This document shows, piece after piece, positions 1-7,077 of a stretch of 23,234 nt of DNA. Every line of letters begins with the position of its first letter. The first letter of the stretch is position 1. Source of the DNA: JBBTWV01 sp038062615. GTDB taxonomy: Bacteria > Patescibacteriota > Gracilibacteria > UBA1369 > UM-FILTER-53-11. Position numbers and translations under genes: made by a program. The stretch lies in NCBI GenBank assembly GCA_038062615.1, contig JBBTWV010000034.1:1-23234 (forward strand), in the 5' to 3' direction. The notes beneath the pieces were generated by a model. That model worked only from the letters and a program-made list of their open reading frames with translations, was not told where the DNA came from and searched no databases.

Positions 1-69
1 CGGTCGTTCATGCTTTTCGCTCGAATTTTGCAATTTTCGTCTCGAAACCATATTTGCGAATAAGTTCCA
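1..69. repeat. Partial palindromic repeat (right half) before the VirB4-like gene
   Basis: Positions 14-70 align, with one gap, to the right half of the long hairpin at 15586-15641. Shared blocks include TTTTCGCTC, TTTGCAA, TTCGT and CGAAA. Both copies end in CCAT directly before the ATG of the next gene. The left half would lie outside the window, so palindromy cannot be checked here. No coding region is visible in these bases. Confidence 0.5.
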
Positions 70-70
70 T

Positions 71-2179
71 ATGCCAGAAAATCAAACACAAAATACGCCT
101 GTGGCAGGTGTCACCGCGCCCCCTGTTGCAACCCCTCCAAATCCGGCTCCAGCAGGACCGGTTGTTCAAGCACAACAGCCATACGAGCTACCGCCGGTTC
201 CTAATGCTCCGGCACAGGTTGCTGCTCCTGGTACTCCTGTGGCTGCTAAACCAAAGTCGCACTCGATGGGTTTTTTGGATACGCTCAAAGAACAGTGGGA
301 GGCTCACGTAGCCGCCAATAAAGCCAAATCAGAAAAACAAAAAGCAGGTGAGCAGGCTGGCAAAGTTATTGACCAGGCCGCTACCGGAACCGAAAAACTC
401 ACCAACCAAGACCGCCAGGAAATCCTCCAGGCCGAAAAAGTTTTTCAAGAAGGATTGGCCAGCATTCGTGATCTCATTGCGCCATCGTCCATGGATATTG
501 CCTATGACGGCATTCGGCTTTCGGGCATGCATGTCAAAAGCCTGTTTGTGTTTACCTACCCACGTTATTTAGAGACCAACTGGATGAGTCCGCTGGTGAA
601 TTTTGATGCGACGATGGATATTGCGCATTTTATTTATCCGATTGATTCGGCGGCGCTCATGAAAGTTTTGCGGCGCAAAGTGGCGCAGATGCAGTCGGCT
701 ATGCGCATGGATTTGGAAAAGGGAAATGTGCGTGACCCGGCTATAGAAACGGCTTTGCAAGATGCTGAGCAGCTTCGTACAGAACTGCAACGCGGACAAG
801 AAAAGTTCTTCCAGTTTGCCATGTATGTGACGGTCTACGCTAAAACTTCTAAAGGTTTGAAGCGCGTAGTGAAGCAGGTGGAGAGCATGATGGGTGGAAA
901 GCTCATCCTCACGCGCGGTGCTGAATTGCAAACCGAGCATGCGTTTAATTCCACGTTGCCGCTCTGTTTGGATGAGTTGGAGGTGGTGCGCAACATGAAT
1001 ACCTCGCCGCTTTCTTCTACATTTCCATTTACGTCCTCAACGCTTACAGGCAACGATGGTATTTTGTACGGACTTAATCGTCACAATGACAGTCTCATTA
1101 TTTTTGATCGCTTCTCATTGGAAAACGCCAACTCCGTAGTGTTTGCTAAGTCTGGTGCTGGTAAATCTTACGCCGTGAAGTTAGAAGTTTTGCGGAGCAT
1201 GATGATTGGCAGCGATGTCATTATTATTGATCCTGAAAATGAATATGAAAATTTAACCCAGACGGTTGGTGGAACGTATTTGCGAGTTTCTCTCACGTCG
1301 GATCGTCGTATTAATCCTTTTGATTTGCCCAAGCCGCTGAAGGATGAGGACACGCCGCCGGGTGATTTGCTCCGCACCAACATCATTAACTTGCAGGGCT
1401 TGCTTAAGCTCATGCTGGGGCAGATGACACCGCTGGAAGAGTCGCTTTTAGATAAAGCGCTTATTGATGTGTACGCCATTAAAGGCATCACGATGGACAC
1501 GGTGGATGCATCCGATAAAACACCGCCGACGATGGAAGATTTGGAGTCGGTGCTGAAGTCTACAGAGGGTGCGCAGTCTTTGGCGCAGCGTTTGCAAAAA
1601 TTTACGACAGGTACTTTTGGAGGCATTTTTAACAAACCCACGAATGTGAATTTGGGCGGCGGGCTTATGGTTTTTTGTATTCGTGATTTGGAAGATGCTT
1701 TGCGGCCAATCGCGATGTACGTCATTTTGAATTACATTTGGACGCGCGTTCGTGCGGAACTTAAAAAACGCATTCTGGTTATTGATGAGGCGTGGTCGCT
1801 GATGCAACATGAAGATAGTGCGAACTTTTTATACGGCTTGGTGAAGCGTGCACGTAAATATTATTTGGGCGTCACCACCATTACGCAGGACGTTGAGGAC
1901 TTTGTGAATTCTAGCCACGGTAAGCCAATTATTACCAACTCATCGTTGCAGTTGCTGCTCAAACAGGCGCCGTCGGCCATTGAACCTTTGGCCAAAATTT
2001 TTAATCTCACAGAAGGTGAAAAGTATATGCTCTTAAATTCTGGCGTGGGGCAAGGGCTCTTCTTTGCCGGCTTAAAGCATGTGGCCATTCAGATTATTGC
2101 GTCGTACTCCGAAGACAAACTCGTCACCACGAATCCAGAAGAAATTTTGCAAAAGCAAAAGGAGCAGGCGAAGTTTTAG
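71..2179 (+). CDS. VirB4/TraC-like type IV secretion ATPase
   Basis: A 702-residue protein of the VirB4/TraC/TraG-DE ATPase group, which powers type IV secretion, conjugation or pilus-like machines at the cytoplasmic membrane. Residues 1-60 are rich in Pro and Ala and look disordered; about 75-130 are charged and helical. The VirB4 N-terminal region follows to about 340. A P-loop (AKSGAGKSY, Lys about 365) and a Walker B strand (ILVIDEAW, Asp about 572, Glu about 573) are clear, with IIIDPENEYE between them. The ATG at 71 is chosen because the Pro/Ala-rich leader is in frame and the upstream bases are a repeat; only a weak AAG lies ahead of it. There is no membrane segment, fitting a peripheral ATPase. 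Patescibacteria commonly carry such genes; whether this one serves DNA transfer, a pilus or secretion cannot be told without the upstream partners, which lie outside the window. Confidence 0.88.
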   Translation: MPENQTQNTPVAGVTAPPVATPPNPAPAGPVVQAQQPYELPPVPNAPAQVAAPGTPVAAKPKSHSMGFLDTLKEQWEAHVAANKAKSEKQKAGEQAGKVIDQAATGTEKLTNQDRQEILQAEKVFQEGLASIRDLIAPSSMDIAYDGIRLSGMHVKSLFVFTYPRYLETNWMSPLVNFDATMDIAHFIYPIDSAALMKVLRRKVAQMQSAMRMDLEKGNVRDPAIETALQDAEQLRTELQRGQEKFFQFAMYVTVYAKTSKGLKRVVKQVESMMGGKLILTRGAELQTEHAFNSTLPLCLDELEVVRNMNTSPLSSTFPFTSSTLTGNDGILYGLNRHNDSLIIFDRFSLENANSVVFAKSGAGKSYAVKLEVLRSMMIGSDVIIIDPENEYENLTQTVGGTYLRVSLTSDRRINPFDLPKPLKDEDTPPGDLLRTNIINLQGLLKLMLGQMTPLEESLLDKALIDVYAIKGITMDTVDASDKTPPTMEDLESVLKSTEGAQSLAQRLQKFTTGTFGGIFNKPTNVNLGGGLMVFCIRDLEDALRPIAMYVILNYIWTRVRAELKKRILVIDEAWSLMQHEDSANFLYGLVKRARKYYLGVTTITQDVEDFVNSSHGKPIITNSSLQLLLKQAPSAIEPLAKIFNLTEGEKYMLLNSGVGQGLFFAGLKHVAIQIIASYSEDKLVTTNPEEILQKQKEQAKF

Positions 2180-2183
2180 GTTA

Positions 2184-2323
2184 GCTGGCTGTGGCCATTT
2201 CCTTCAAACAATAGAGCGCAGCCCCCTTCCAGCTACCCTTTTGGCAGCTTCCAGGGGACGCTCGCCACGTGTGGCTCGCTCTGCTTCTTAAAAATTGTTT
2301 TCAGGAAATGCCACACAGCCAGC
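2184..2323. repeat. Palindromic element, family A, copy 1 (three-way-junction fold)
   Basis: The outer arms GCTGGCTGTG (2184-2193) and CACAGCCAGC (2314-2323) are complementary, and pairing continues inward with small bulges through AAACAAT (2206-2212) and ATTGTTT (2294-2300). Inside are two smaller hairpins: one around AGCTACC/GGCAGCT, enclosed by GAGCG/CGCTC, and one at GCCACGTGTGGC. The core is nearly identical to an element inside prmC at 15945-16086, including the shared blocks GAGCGCAGCCCCC and TTCCAGGGGACGCTCGCCAC. It lies between the convergent ends of the VirB4-like gene and the HNH gene, so it may also act as a two-way terminator, although no clear T-run follows either arm. Confidence 0.85.
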
Positions 2324-2371
2324 CTTGGCAATTACGGGATTGAAATCTGACCGCCGGCTCTTACCAGTGCT

Positions 2372-3208
2372 TCACACGGAGGATATCTCTCGGACCCTGT
2401 GATATTTAAGATCAATACTGTGTGCGATAACGTGGTGCTCACGGCAGAGTGGCGCCAGGAATCTCGGGTCGTGATTTTGGCTTAAACTAAACCTTTGTGT
2501 GTGGTGAGTCTCTTTGGATGGTTTTTGGCATGTGGCAATGGAACATTTTTCGCCATGCTCTTTTTGAAGGATTTTTTTGATTTGAACGGGAATGTAGCGG
2601 GATTTGGTCGGTTCAATAGTTTCTGCAATTTGCTCTTTTGCTTGAGCAATTTCTTCTTTGCGCCGTTTAAGCATTTGGCGCAAAAGTTCGTTCACATCAA
2701 TTCCTTTTGAATCCAATTCGTTGAGTTGCATTTTAATATCATCAGAAAGTTCAAAATGTAGGGTCTGTACGTACAGACCTTTATCCTCAAAAAGTGGCTC
2801 AGGTAAAGCATTTACATTTTGCAAAAGCTTTTCGTCTTGAACCAAAGTATTGAGCGCACTTATCGGTAAAACTTTTATCTTCTGAGCAAGTTCTTCCTCA
2901 TTCTTTGGTGTAGCAATGGAAACCACACGACTGAGCTTGTTGATACTCGCTTCGCCATTCTCTAACATTTTTTTCAAAATCGGTTTGTCCTCAAATCTTC
3001 TCTCCAGATTCAGCGCCAGTCTAACTTGATCTGCTGAAAGGCCACACAACCTGGCCGCAAATTCAAATATTGAGGAGAACCCTTTCTTTTCATACAACCG
3101 ACGGCGATTTACTTCCGGCAAAAGTCCAATAAATTTTTGTCGCCAAAGTTTGGCCGCTGAGCCATATCGTTTGCAGAGTTCGTATAATTTTTCGTTGGTA
3201 GGTTGCAT
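2372..3208 (-). CDS. HNH endonuclease-like protein with helical N-terminal domain
   Basis: The C-terminal 57 of 278 residues form an HNH nuclease fold: a zinc knuckle of Cys222/Cys227 with Cys255/His258, the HH pair at 235-236, Asn245 and HH at 258-259. Residues 1-200 are helical. Motifs such as LLPEVNRR, GFSSIFEFAARLCGLS and SINKLSRVVSIAT recall the DUF222/13E12-type proteins that often carry a C-terminal HNH domain; this comparison is from memory. The metal-dependent nuclease role follows from the family. The target is unknown, and no methylase or restriction partner is adjacent. The start is an ATG at 3208 with no clear Shine-Dalgarno site. It converges on the VirB4-like gene across a palindromic element. 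A role in mobility or in DNA repair would both be possible. Confidence 0.75.
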   Translation of the reverse strand: MQPTNEKLYELCKRYGSAAKLWRQKFIGLLPEVNRRRLYEKKGFSSIFEFAARLCGLSADQVRLALNLERRFEDKPILKKMLENGEASINKLSRVVSIATPKNEEELAQKIKVLPISALNTLVQDEKLLQNVNALPEPLFEDKGLYVQTLHFELSDDIKMQLNELDSKGIDVNELLRQMLKRRKEEIAQAKEQIAETIEPTKSRYIPVQIKKILQKEHGEKCSIATCQKPSKETHHTQRFSLSQNHDPRFLAPLCREHHVIAHSIDLKYHRVREISSV

Positions 3209-3443
3209 AGATTTTATGAGTTAGAGGATATGCGTATATACTCATATAACATACTGTGGATAAGCCAAAAAACAACACTTCCAGCTTGAAAAATCATGTC
3301 AATAATTATGAAATAGCCACGCATTTACGGCTTTGGAAAGCCAAAATAACGAATGCTGCTTGGTAGCACGAATGACCTGGTGTTGATATATACAAAAAAC
3401 TCAGCTAGGTGCGAAATATGGGTGAGTGAGCGTTAAAATAAAA

Positions 3444-3818
3444 TTATTTCTCACCCACTTTATAAAATTTTCCATCTATTCTGCTGGCTATGCCTTGAAT
3501 GTAGAGTGTGTCGATTACTTCGGTAAGATTCTTTGAAAATTCAAAATCATGCAATTCGGCATAACCAGGCCAGTCTGGTTGTGGACACTTGAACCAAATT
3601 TCTATGCTTCTATCTTTGTCATTCTGCTTGCTGATTTCATATGTGCACTCTGAGCTACCTTTTTCACCAACCGTAGTAAGCAAGTTATTTTCAGAAAAAA
3701 TATAATCAAATTTTTCTGTGTCATTCCGCCAATGGCCAAGAAGGTTTTGATCGAGGGGCTTAGTTGAGCAACCAGTGATTGCAAGCAGAATGACAGTGAG
3801 TAACAGTATTTTTTTCAT
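3444..3818 (-). CDS. Small predicted lipoprotein, unknown function
   Basis: A 124-residue protein with a typical bacterial lipoprotein signal: two Lys, a hydrophobic stretch, and the lipobox AITGC with the lipidated Cys at residue 17. The mature part is about 108 residues, with GHW near residue 28 and aromatic residues spaced as in small beta-barrel or lipocalin-like folds (DYIFSENN, IEIWFKCPQPDWPGY), but I recognise no family. It should sit anchored at the outer face of the cytoplasmic membrane. It is one of three short minus-strand genes in an AT-rich block with loose spacing (52 bases to the next gene), unlike the packed housekeeping genes further on. A GGGTGAG/CTCACCC pair overlaps its stop codon but lacks a T-run. 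Confidence 0.7.
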   Translation of the reverse strand: MKKILLLTVILLAITGCSTKPLDQNLLGHWRNDTEKFDYIFSENNLLTTVGEKGSSECTYEISKQNDKDRSIEIWFKCPQPDWPGYAELHDFEFSKNLTEVIDTLYIQGIASRIDGKFYKVGEK

Positions 3819-3870
3819 AAGTTGGTAGTGAAAAATGATTTTATTTAGCGAGCGAACCGGCTAGCCCGTG

Positions 3871-4317
3871 TTAGCTGATGGTGCGTTTATATTGTGCCGG
3901 AATTGGCATAGCATTGTACATATCAACGGTTAATTTTTTGGCTTTGGTGCTTATTGCCTGCAGAAAAGTTAGATCAAAATTTTTCTGCCCTTTATGCGAA
4001 ATGACAAATTTGCCACTTTTGTTATTGGCGTTGTTGTTCTCAACGATTTCACCTGTTACGCCGTGCGCGAGCGTTTTTCTATCTTCGTTTAGGTCTAAAA
4101 GCTTGGTGATCAATACAGGTCCAAGCCATTTTTTATCTCTAGCTAATCCAACTTTTTGACCCAAAGTAAAATCTTCCTCGAGTTGCCTAAATGTTTTACT
4201 GGCATCTTTGGTCGTAATATAGCCTATTAACATAAGATCAACCGCACCGATGCAAGCGAGCGCACGGCCGTATTCTTGTAATAATTCAGGATGATTTTCT
4301 ATGGGCAAATTTGTCAT
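3871..4317 (-). CDS. Hypothetical protein, possible HEPN-fold
   Basis: An acidic-to-neutral, mostly helical protein of 148 residues with no signal peptide or membrane segment. The ATG at 4317 is preferred; the open frame extends only to a TTG seven codons upstream, and neither start has a good ribosome binding site. The stretch NEDRKTLAHG contains R-x4-H, the conserved motif of HEPN domains, many of which are RNases in toxin-antitoxin and defence systems, and the RK.LAHG context is typical of such proteins. That is the only functional hint, and other residues of the fold cannot be checked by eye. No nucleotidyltransferase (MNT) partner is adjacent; the neighbours are lipoprotein genes. It could equally be an unrelated helical protein. 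Confidence 0.6.
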   Translation of the reverse strand: MTNLPIENHPELLQEYGRALACIGAVDLMLIGYITTKDASKTFRQLEEDFTLGQKVGLARDKKWLGPVLITKLLDLNEDRKTLAHGVTGEIVENNNANNKSGKFVISHKGQKNFDLTFLQAISTKAKKLTVDMYNAMPIPAQYKRTIS

Positions 4318-4371
4318 AGTGAAGATATACAAACGCAATTTCAGCTTACGTTTATTTGCTGTTATCAGGCG

Positions 4372-5004
4372 TTATTTAAGTACAGCTCGGAATTCTTTCA
4401 TGCTTTCTTCGTCGCCGAACTTTTTAATTATTCGTCCCGAGTCATTGAGGAGTCTGAAATAGATGTCGCGTCCGCGGTCTTCAATATCACTTTGTCCCGC
4501 GAGGAAGTAACCTTTGTATGGCTCTTTGCCAAGTTCTTCGAATGATTCAGCGGTGAACAATTCTGTCCATTGACCAGTTTTAATGTCAACTTTCACTAAC
4601 TCGTTCGCGGTTGCCCATTTTTCTACAATGAAGAGTACATACTTTCCGTCCAGAGATAAGGTCGGCGAATCAATATTGAAAATGTCATGCGAACCTTCAA
4701 TCCAGTCGATGTAGGGTTTCTGGTCTGTAAGAACCGATTCGACAAGGTCTTTAATACTAACCTTCATTAGTTTTTTCCGAGTTGTTGAACCGTTACTTTC
4801 AGTGCGAACAAAAATTACAGTTCCGTTGTCTTTAATAAGAATTGGGCCGGAGTCCGTTCCGTTAAACGTCAATTGCTTCTCTGTCCCGTTTTCATTAATT
4901 GCGTAAATGTTCTTGTCTTTTAAATATGTTCTCGCGGGCTTGTCCGTGTTGGAACACGAAGTCAGGAGAAATGTCAGTATGATTATGGTCAAAATATTTT
5001 TCAT
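4372..5004 (-). CDS. Predicted lipoprotein with beta-propeller-like repeats
   Basis: A 210-residue protein whose N-terminus (MKNILTIIILTFLLTSC) is a lipoprotein signal with lipobox LLTSC, Cys at residue 17. The mature part has the rhythm of TolB/WD40-like propeller blades: IYAINENGTEKQLTFNGTDS, then LSLDGKYVLFIVEK, then LVKVDIKTGQWTELF. The SLDGKYVLF phrase is typical of such blades. At about 190 mature residues it is too short for a full propeller, so it would be a partial or small version. It probably acts at the cell surface; ligand and partners are unknown. It starts 69 bases from a large palindromic element that separates it from the protease gene ctpA. Confidence 0.7.
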   Translation of the reverse strand: MKNILTIIILTFLLTSCSNTDKPARTYLKDKNIYAINENGTEKQLTFNGTDSGPILIKDNGTVIFVRTESNGSTTRKKLMKVSIKDLVESVLTDQKPYIDWIEGSHDIFNIDSPTLSLDGKYVLFIVEKWATANELVKVDIKTGQWTELFTAESFEELGKEPYKGYFLAGQSDIEDRGRDIYFRLLNDSGRIIKKFGDEESMKEFRAVLK

Positions 5005-5073
5005 ATGTCTGTCGGTCTAATAATGCCTGCTAACGTAGCATACCCGACTTTCCATATCGAGTGTTAGATTTTC

Positions 5074-5231
5074 GGCAGGGCTTTTGTGTGTACTCCTCGC
5101 GGGCACGGCGTCTTTTTCCCCAGCGGGAAAAAGCGCCTTTGCCTCGGCTTTGCCAGTCCCGACATGCGTCGGGACACCATGCTGGCAAAGCCTGCGGCGA
5201 TCCCGCGAGGAGTACACACAAAAGCCCTGCC
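5074..5231. repeat. Long cruciform-forming palindromic element, 30-bp perfect arms
   Basis: The left arm 5074-5103 is exactly complementary to 5202-5231 over all 30 bases (outer ends GGCAGGGC and GCCCTGCC). Inside lie two further hairpins: CTTTTTCCC/GGGAAAAAG (5112-5133, loop CAGC), and a two-part stem of GGCTTTGCCAG/CTGGCAAAGCC (5146-5156 with 5182-5192) capped by GTCCCGAC/GTCGGGAC. The whole folds as a three-way junction, the same plan as the family A elements but with a different sequence. It starts about two dozen bases past the ctpA stop and lies upstream of the lipoprotein gene at 5004. It may end ctpA transcription. Open frames across it are by-products of the palindrome. Confidence 0.9.
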
Positions 5232-5254
5232 CGGGCAGACCGATTGCAAACTGC

Positions 5255-6973
5255 TTACTTCCTAAACTCACTGAGCGCCTTATCCATCTGCGGATCTCTG
5301 CTGGATTTGCGATCTTCATCCGTAATTTTGACTTCAATGTCGGGCATGACGCCATTTTTTTGGATGGAGCGACCTTTTGGCGTGAGCCATTCTGCCACGG
5401 TCATTTTAAGGGTTGAGCCGTCGTTGAAGTCGGAGAGTTCTTGCACGGTGCCTTTGCCATAGGTCTTTTCTCCAATAACGGTGGCGATGCCATAGTCTTG
5501 CAATGCGCCGGCAAGAATTTCTGATGCTGAAGCGCTGCCGCCGTTTACCAAAACCTTCATGCGATACTGCGCCAACTCGCCGGTACCATTGGATGTTTGC
5601 TCTTCTTGGTGATTGGGGTAGCGAATAATCGTGATGATGTCGCCGCCCTTAATAAAGTGCTCGGCAATTTGCGTAGAAACATCCAAATAACCGCCAGGAT
5701 TATTTCGTAAATCCAAAACCACGCCCGCCGGTTTATTCGTGGCATAACTCTCAATAATCTTTTTAAATTCTTCGTATGAATGGCTGCCAAAATCGTTGAG
5801 CGTAATGATGGAGATATTATCTTCCGTGCGTTTTTCGCTGGCGGAAACCAGTTTTATGAGGTCGCGCGTTATGGTGAAAGGCAGCGTTATTCCGGCGCGT
5901 TCAATTGTCAATCTCACATTCGTTCCGCGCTTGCCTTTAATTTTTGAAACAGCCTGCGTGAGAGAGAGACCTTTTATAGAAACGCCGTCTACTTCACGAA
6001 TAATATCCTTTGGCAGAAGTCCGCCTTTTTCTGCCGGTGAGCCTGGTAACGGCGATACAATGACCAAATCCTCATCTTTCATCTCAATCACGGCACCAAT
6101 GCCTTCCACTTCTCCGCTTAATGAATCCACCACCGCGTTGTCTCCCGGCCGCTCAAATGTCGTATATTTATCGTCCAGTTCTTTTACCATTCCCTCAATG
6201 GCGCCATACATGAGGTCATCTTCCTTAAGGTCCGCTTTATGCAAGTACGATTCCAAAATGCGGTTCCAAGTGGCCAGCATAATGTCATATTTTGGATTTT
6301 TGGTGATGGTACCTGTTTGAGTTTGAAGAATAGTAACGGTGTAATTGGGCGTGGAATTCTGTGCCGTTTTGAGGAAGTGCGCTGCCTCCGCGCGTTTTAA
6401 TTTTTGAGTTGGCCGAACTTTTCCCGGCGAAAGAATCCCAATTTTAATCGCTTTTTCTATGGTAGGCGCCAGGGCTGAAGAAGCTTTTATGTCTGTAGCT
6501 TGCAGCTCCTCGCCTTCATCAATAATTTTTGGGACTGGAATGCCTTCCACTTGAAAAATCCATGTAAGAGCTTGCGCACGAGTGATGGTCTGTTTTGGTT
6601 TGAATAAAAGCCGATCCTTACCTTTTTTTTCCAAGTCCAAAATGCCCAAATCAATAAGCCTATATATATAAGGTGCATTTGAATTTTTAGAATTCACATC
6701 AAAAATCCCTTTGCGTGACTTTAGCTTATAATTTTCATTGTTGAATCCGGCATTTTTAAGAAGCCATTTGGCAAAAACTTCCCGAGTAATGGCTTCGTCT
6801 GGCCTAAACTGGCTTTCTGGCACCAGGCCTAGGTCTTCAATATATTCAATGTCCTTGATGTAGCGTGCGTCTTGTTTGACATCAGAGTAGACGGCAAGGG
6901 CTTGTGGAAGCCCGAAAGTGAGCACTTGGAGGGAGATCGCGAGCCCAAGAAACAGGTTTATGAGTTTTTTCAT
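5255..6973 (-). CDS. ctpA: S41 C-terminal processing protease with SLH repeats and PDZ domain
   Basis: Residues 1-27 are a signal peptide ending ALA. Three SLH-like repeats follow (about 29-77, 92-150, 160-206; for example FRPDEAITREVFAKW), which in other bacteria bind cell-wall polymers. The S41 N-terminal part and a PDZ domain come next (GIGAVIEM through DVSIKGLSL-like segments, about 285-370). The catalytic dyad is visible: Ser482 in GSASASEI and Lys507 in TYGKGTVQ, the 25-residue spacing usual for CtpA/Prc. Length 572 is longer than plain CtpA because of the SLH part. It should cleave exported proteins near their C-termini, outside the membrane and anchored at the cell surface. It is divergent from the FecR-like gene, sharing a 104-base promoter region. 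No strong promoter of its own could be picked out there. Confidence 0.9.
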   Translation of the reverse strand: MKKLINLFLGLAISLQVLTFGLPQALAVYSDVKQDARYIKDIEYIEDLGLVPESQFRPDEAITREVFAKWLLKNAGFNNENYKLKSRKGIFDVNSKNSNAPYIYRLIDLGILDLEKKGKDRLLFKPKQTITRAQALTWIFQVEGIPVPKIIDEGEELQATDIKASSALAPTIEKAIKIGILSPGKVRPTQKLKRAEAAHFLKTAQNSTPNYTVTILQTQTGTITKNPKYDIMLATWNRILESYLHKADLKEDDLMYGAIEGMVKELDDKYTTFERPGDNAVVDSLSGEVEGIGAVIEMKDEDLVIVSPLPGSPAEKGGLLPKDIIREVDGVSIKGLSLTQAVSKIKGKRGTNVRLTIERAGITLPFTITRDLIKLVSASEKRTEDNISIITLNDFGSHSYEEFKKIIESYATNKPAGVVLDLRNNPGGYLDVSTQIAEHFIKGGDIITIIRYPNHQEEQTSNGTGELAQYRMKVLVNGGSASASEILAGALQDYGIATVIGEKTYGKGTVQELSDFNDGSTLKMTVAEWLTPKGRSIQKNGVMPDIEVKITDEDRKSSRDPQMDKALSEFRK

Positions 6974-7022
6974 AGCCCAGGGATGATACCGCGTTTTGTA
7001 TTGAAATTCTATATGTGCCGCT

Positions 7023-7051
7023 TTGACATATTATGGATTTTCTAGTATAAT
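7023..7051 (+). promoter_or_regulatory. Consensus sigma70-type promoter for the FecR-like gene
   Basis: TTGACA (7023-7028) and TATAAT (7046-7051) are separated by exactly 17 bases. The predicted transcript starts near 7058, giving an A-rich leader of about 20 bases with no Shine-Dalgarno sequence before the ATG at 7078. Confidence 0.85.
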
Positions 7052-7077
7052 TTACAGATTAAAACTAAAACCAATTC

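Noticed and set aside
1168..1810. Long minus-strand open frames opposite the VirB4-like gene
   Set aside because: They are opposite-strand shadows; the plus-strand frame has clear Walker motifs and they show no known domain.
2079..2291. A 70-codon frame over the end of the VirB4-like gene and the palindromic element
   Set aside because: It is a shadow frame; its tail only shows that copy 1 encodes nearly the same peptide as the prmC insert before hitting a stop.
3420..3453. GGGTGAG/CTCACCC hairpin as a terminator for the lipoprotein gene at 3444
   Set aside because: The loop is over 20 bases, the stem only 7 bp, it overlaps the stop codon, and no T-run follows.
5017..5462. Several open frames on both strands around the cruciform
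   Set aside because: They mirror each other because of the inverted repeat, are rich in Arg, Cys and Pro, and continue into ctpA in a wrong frame.
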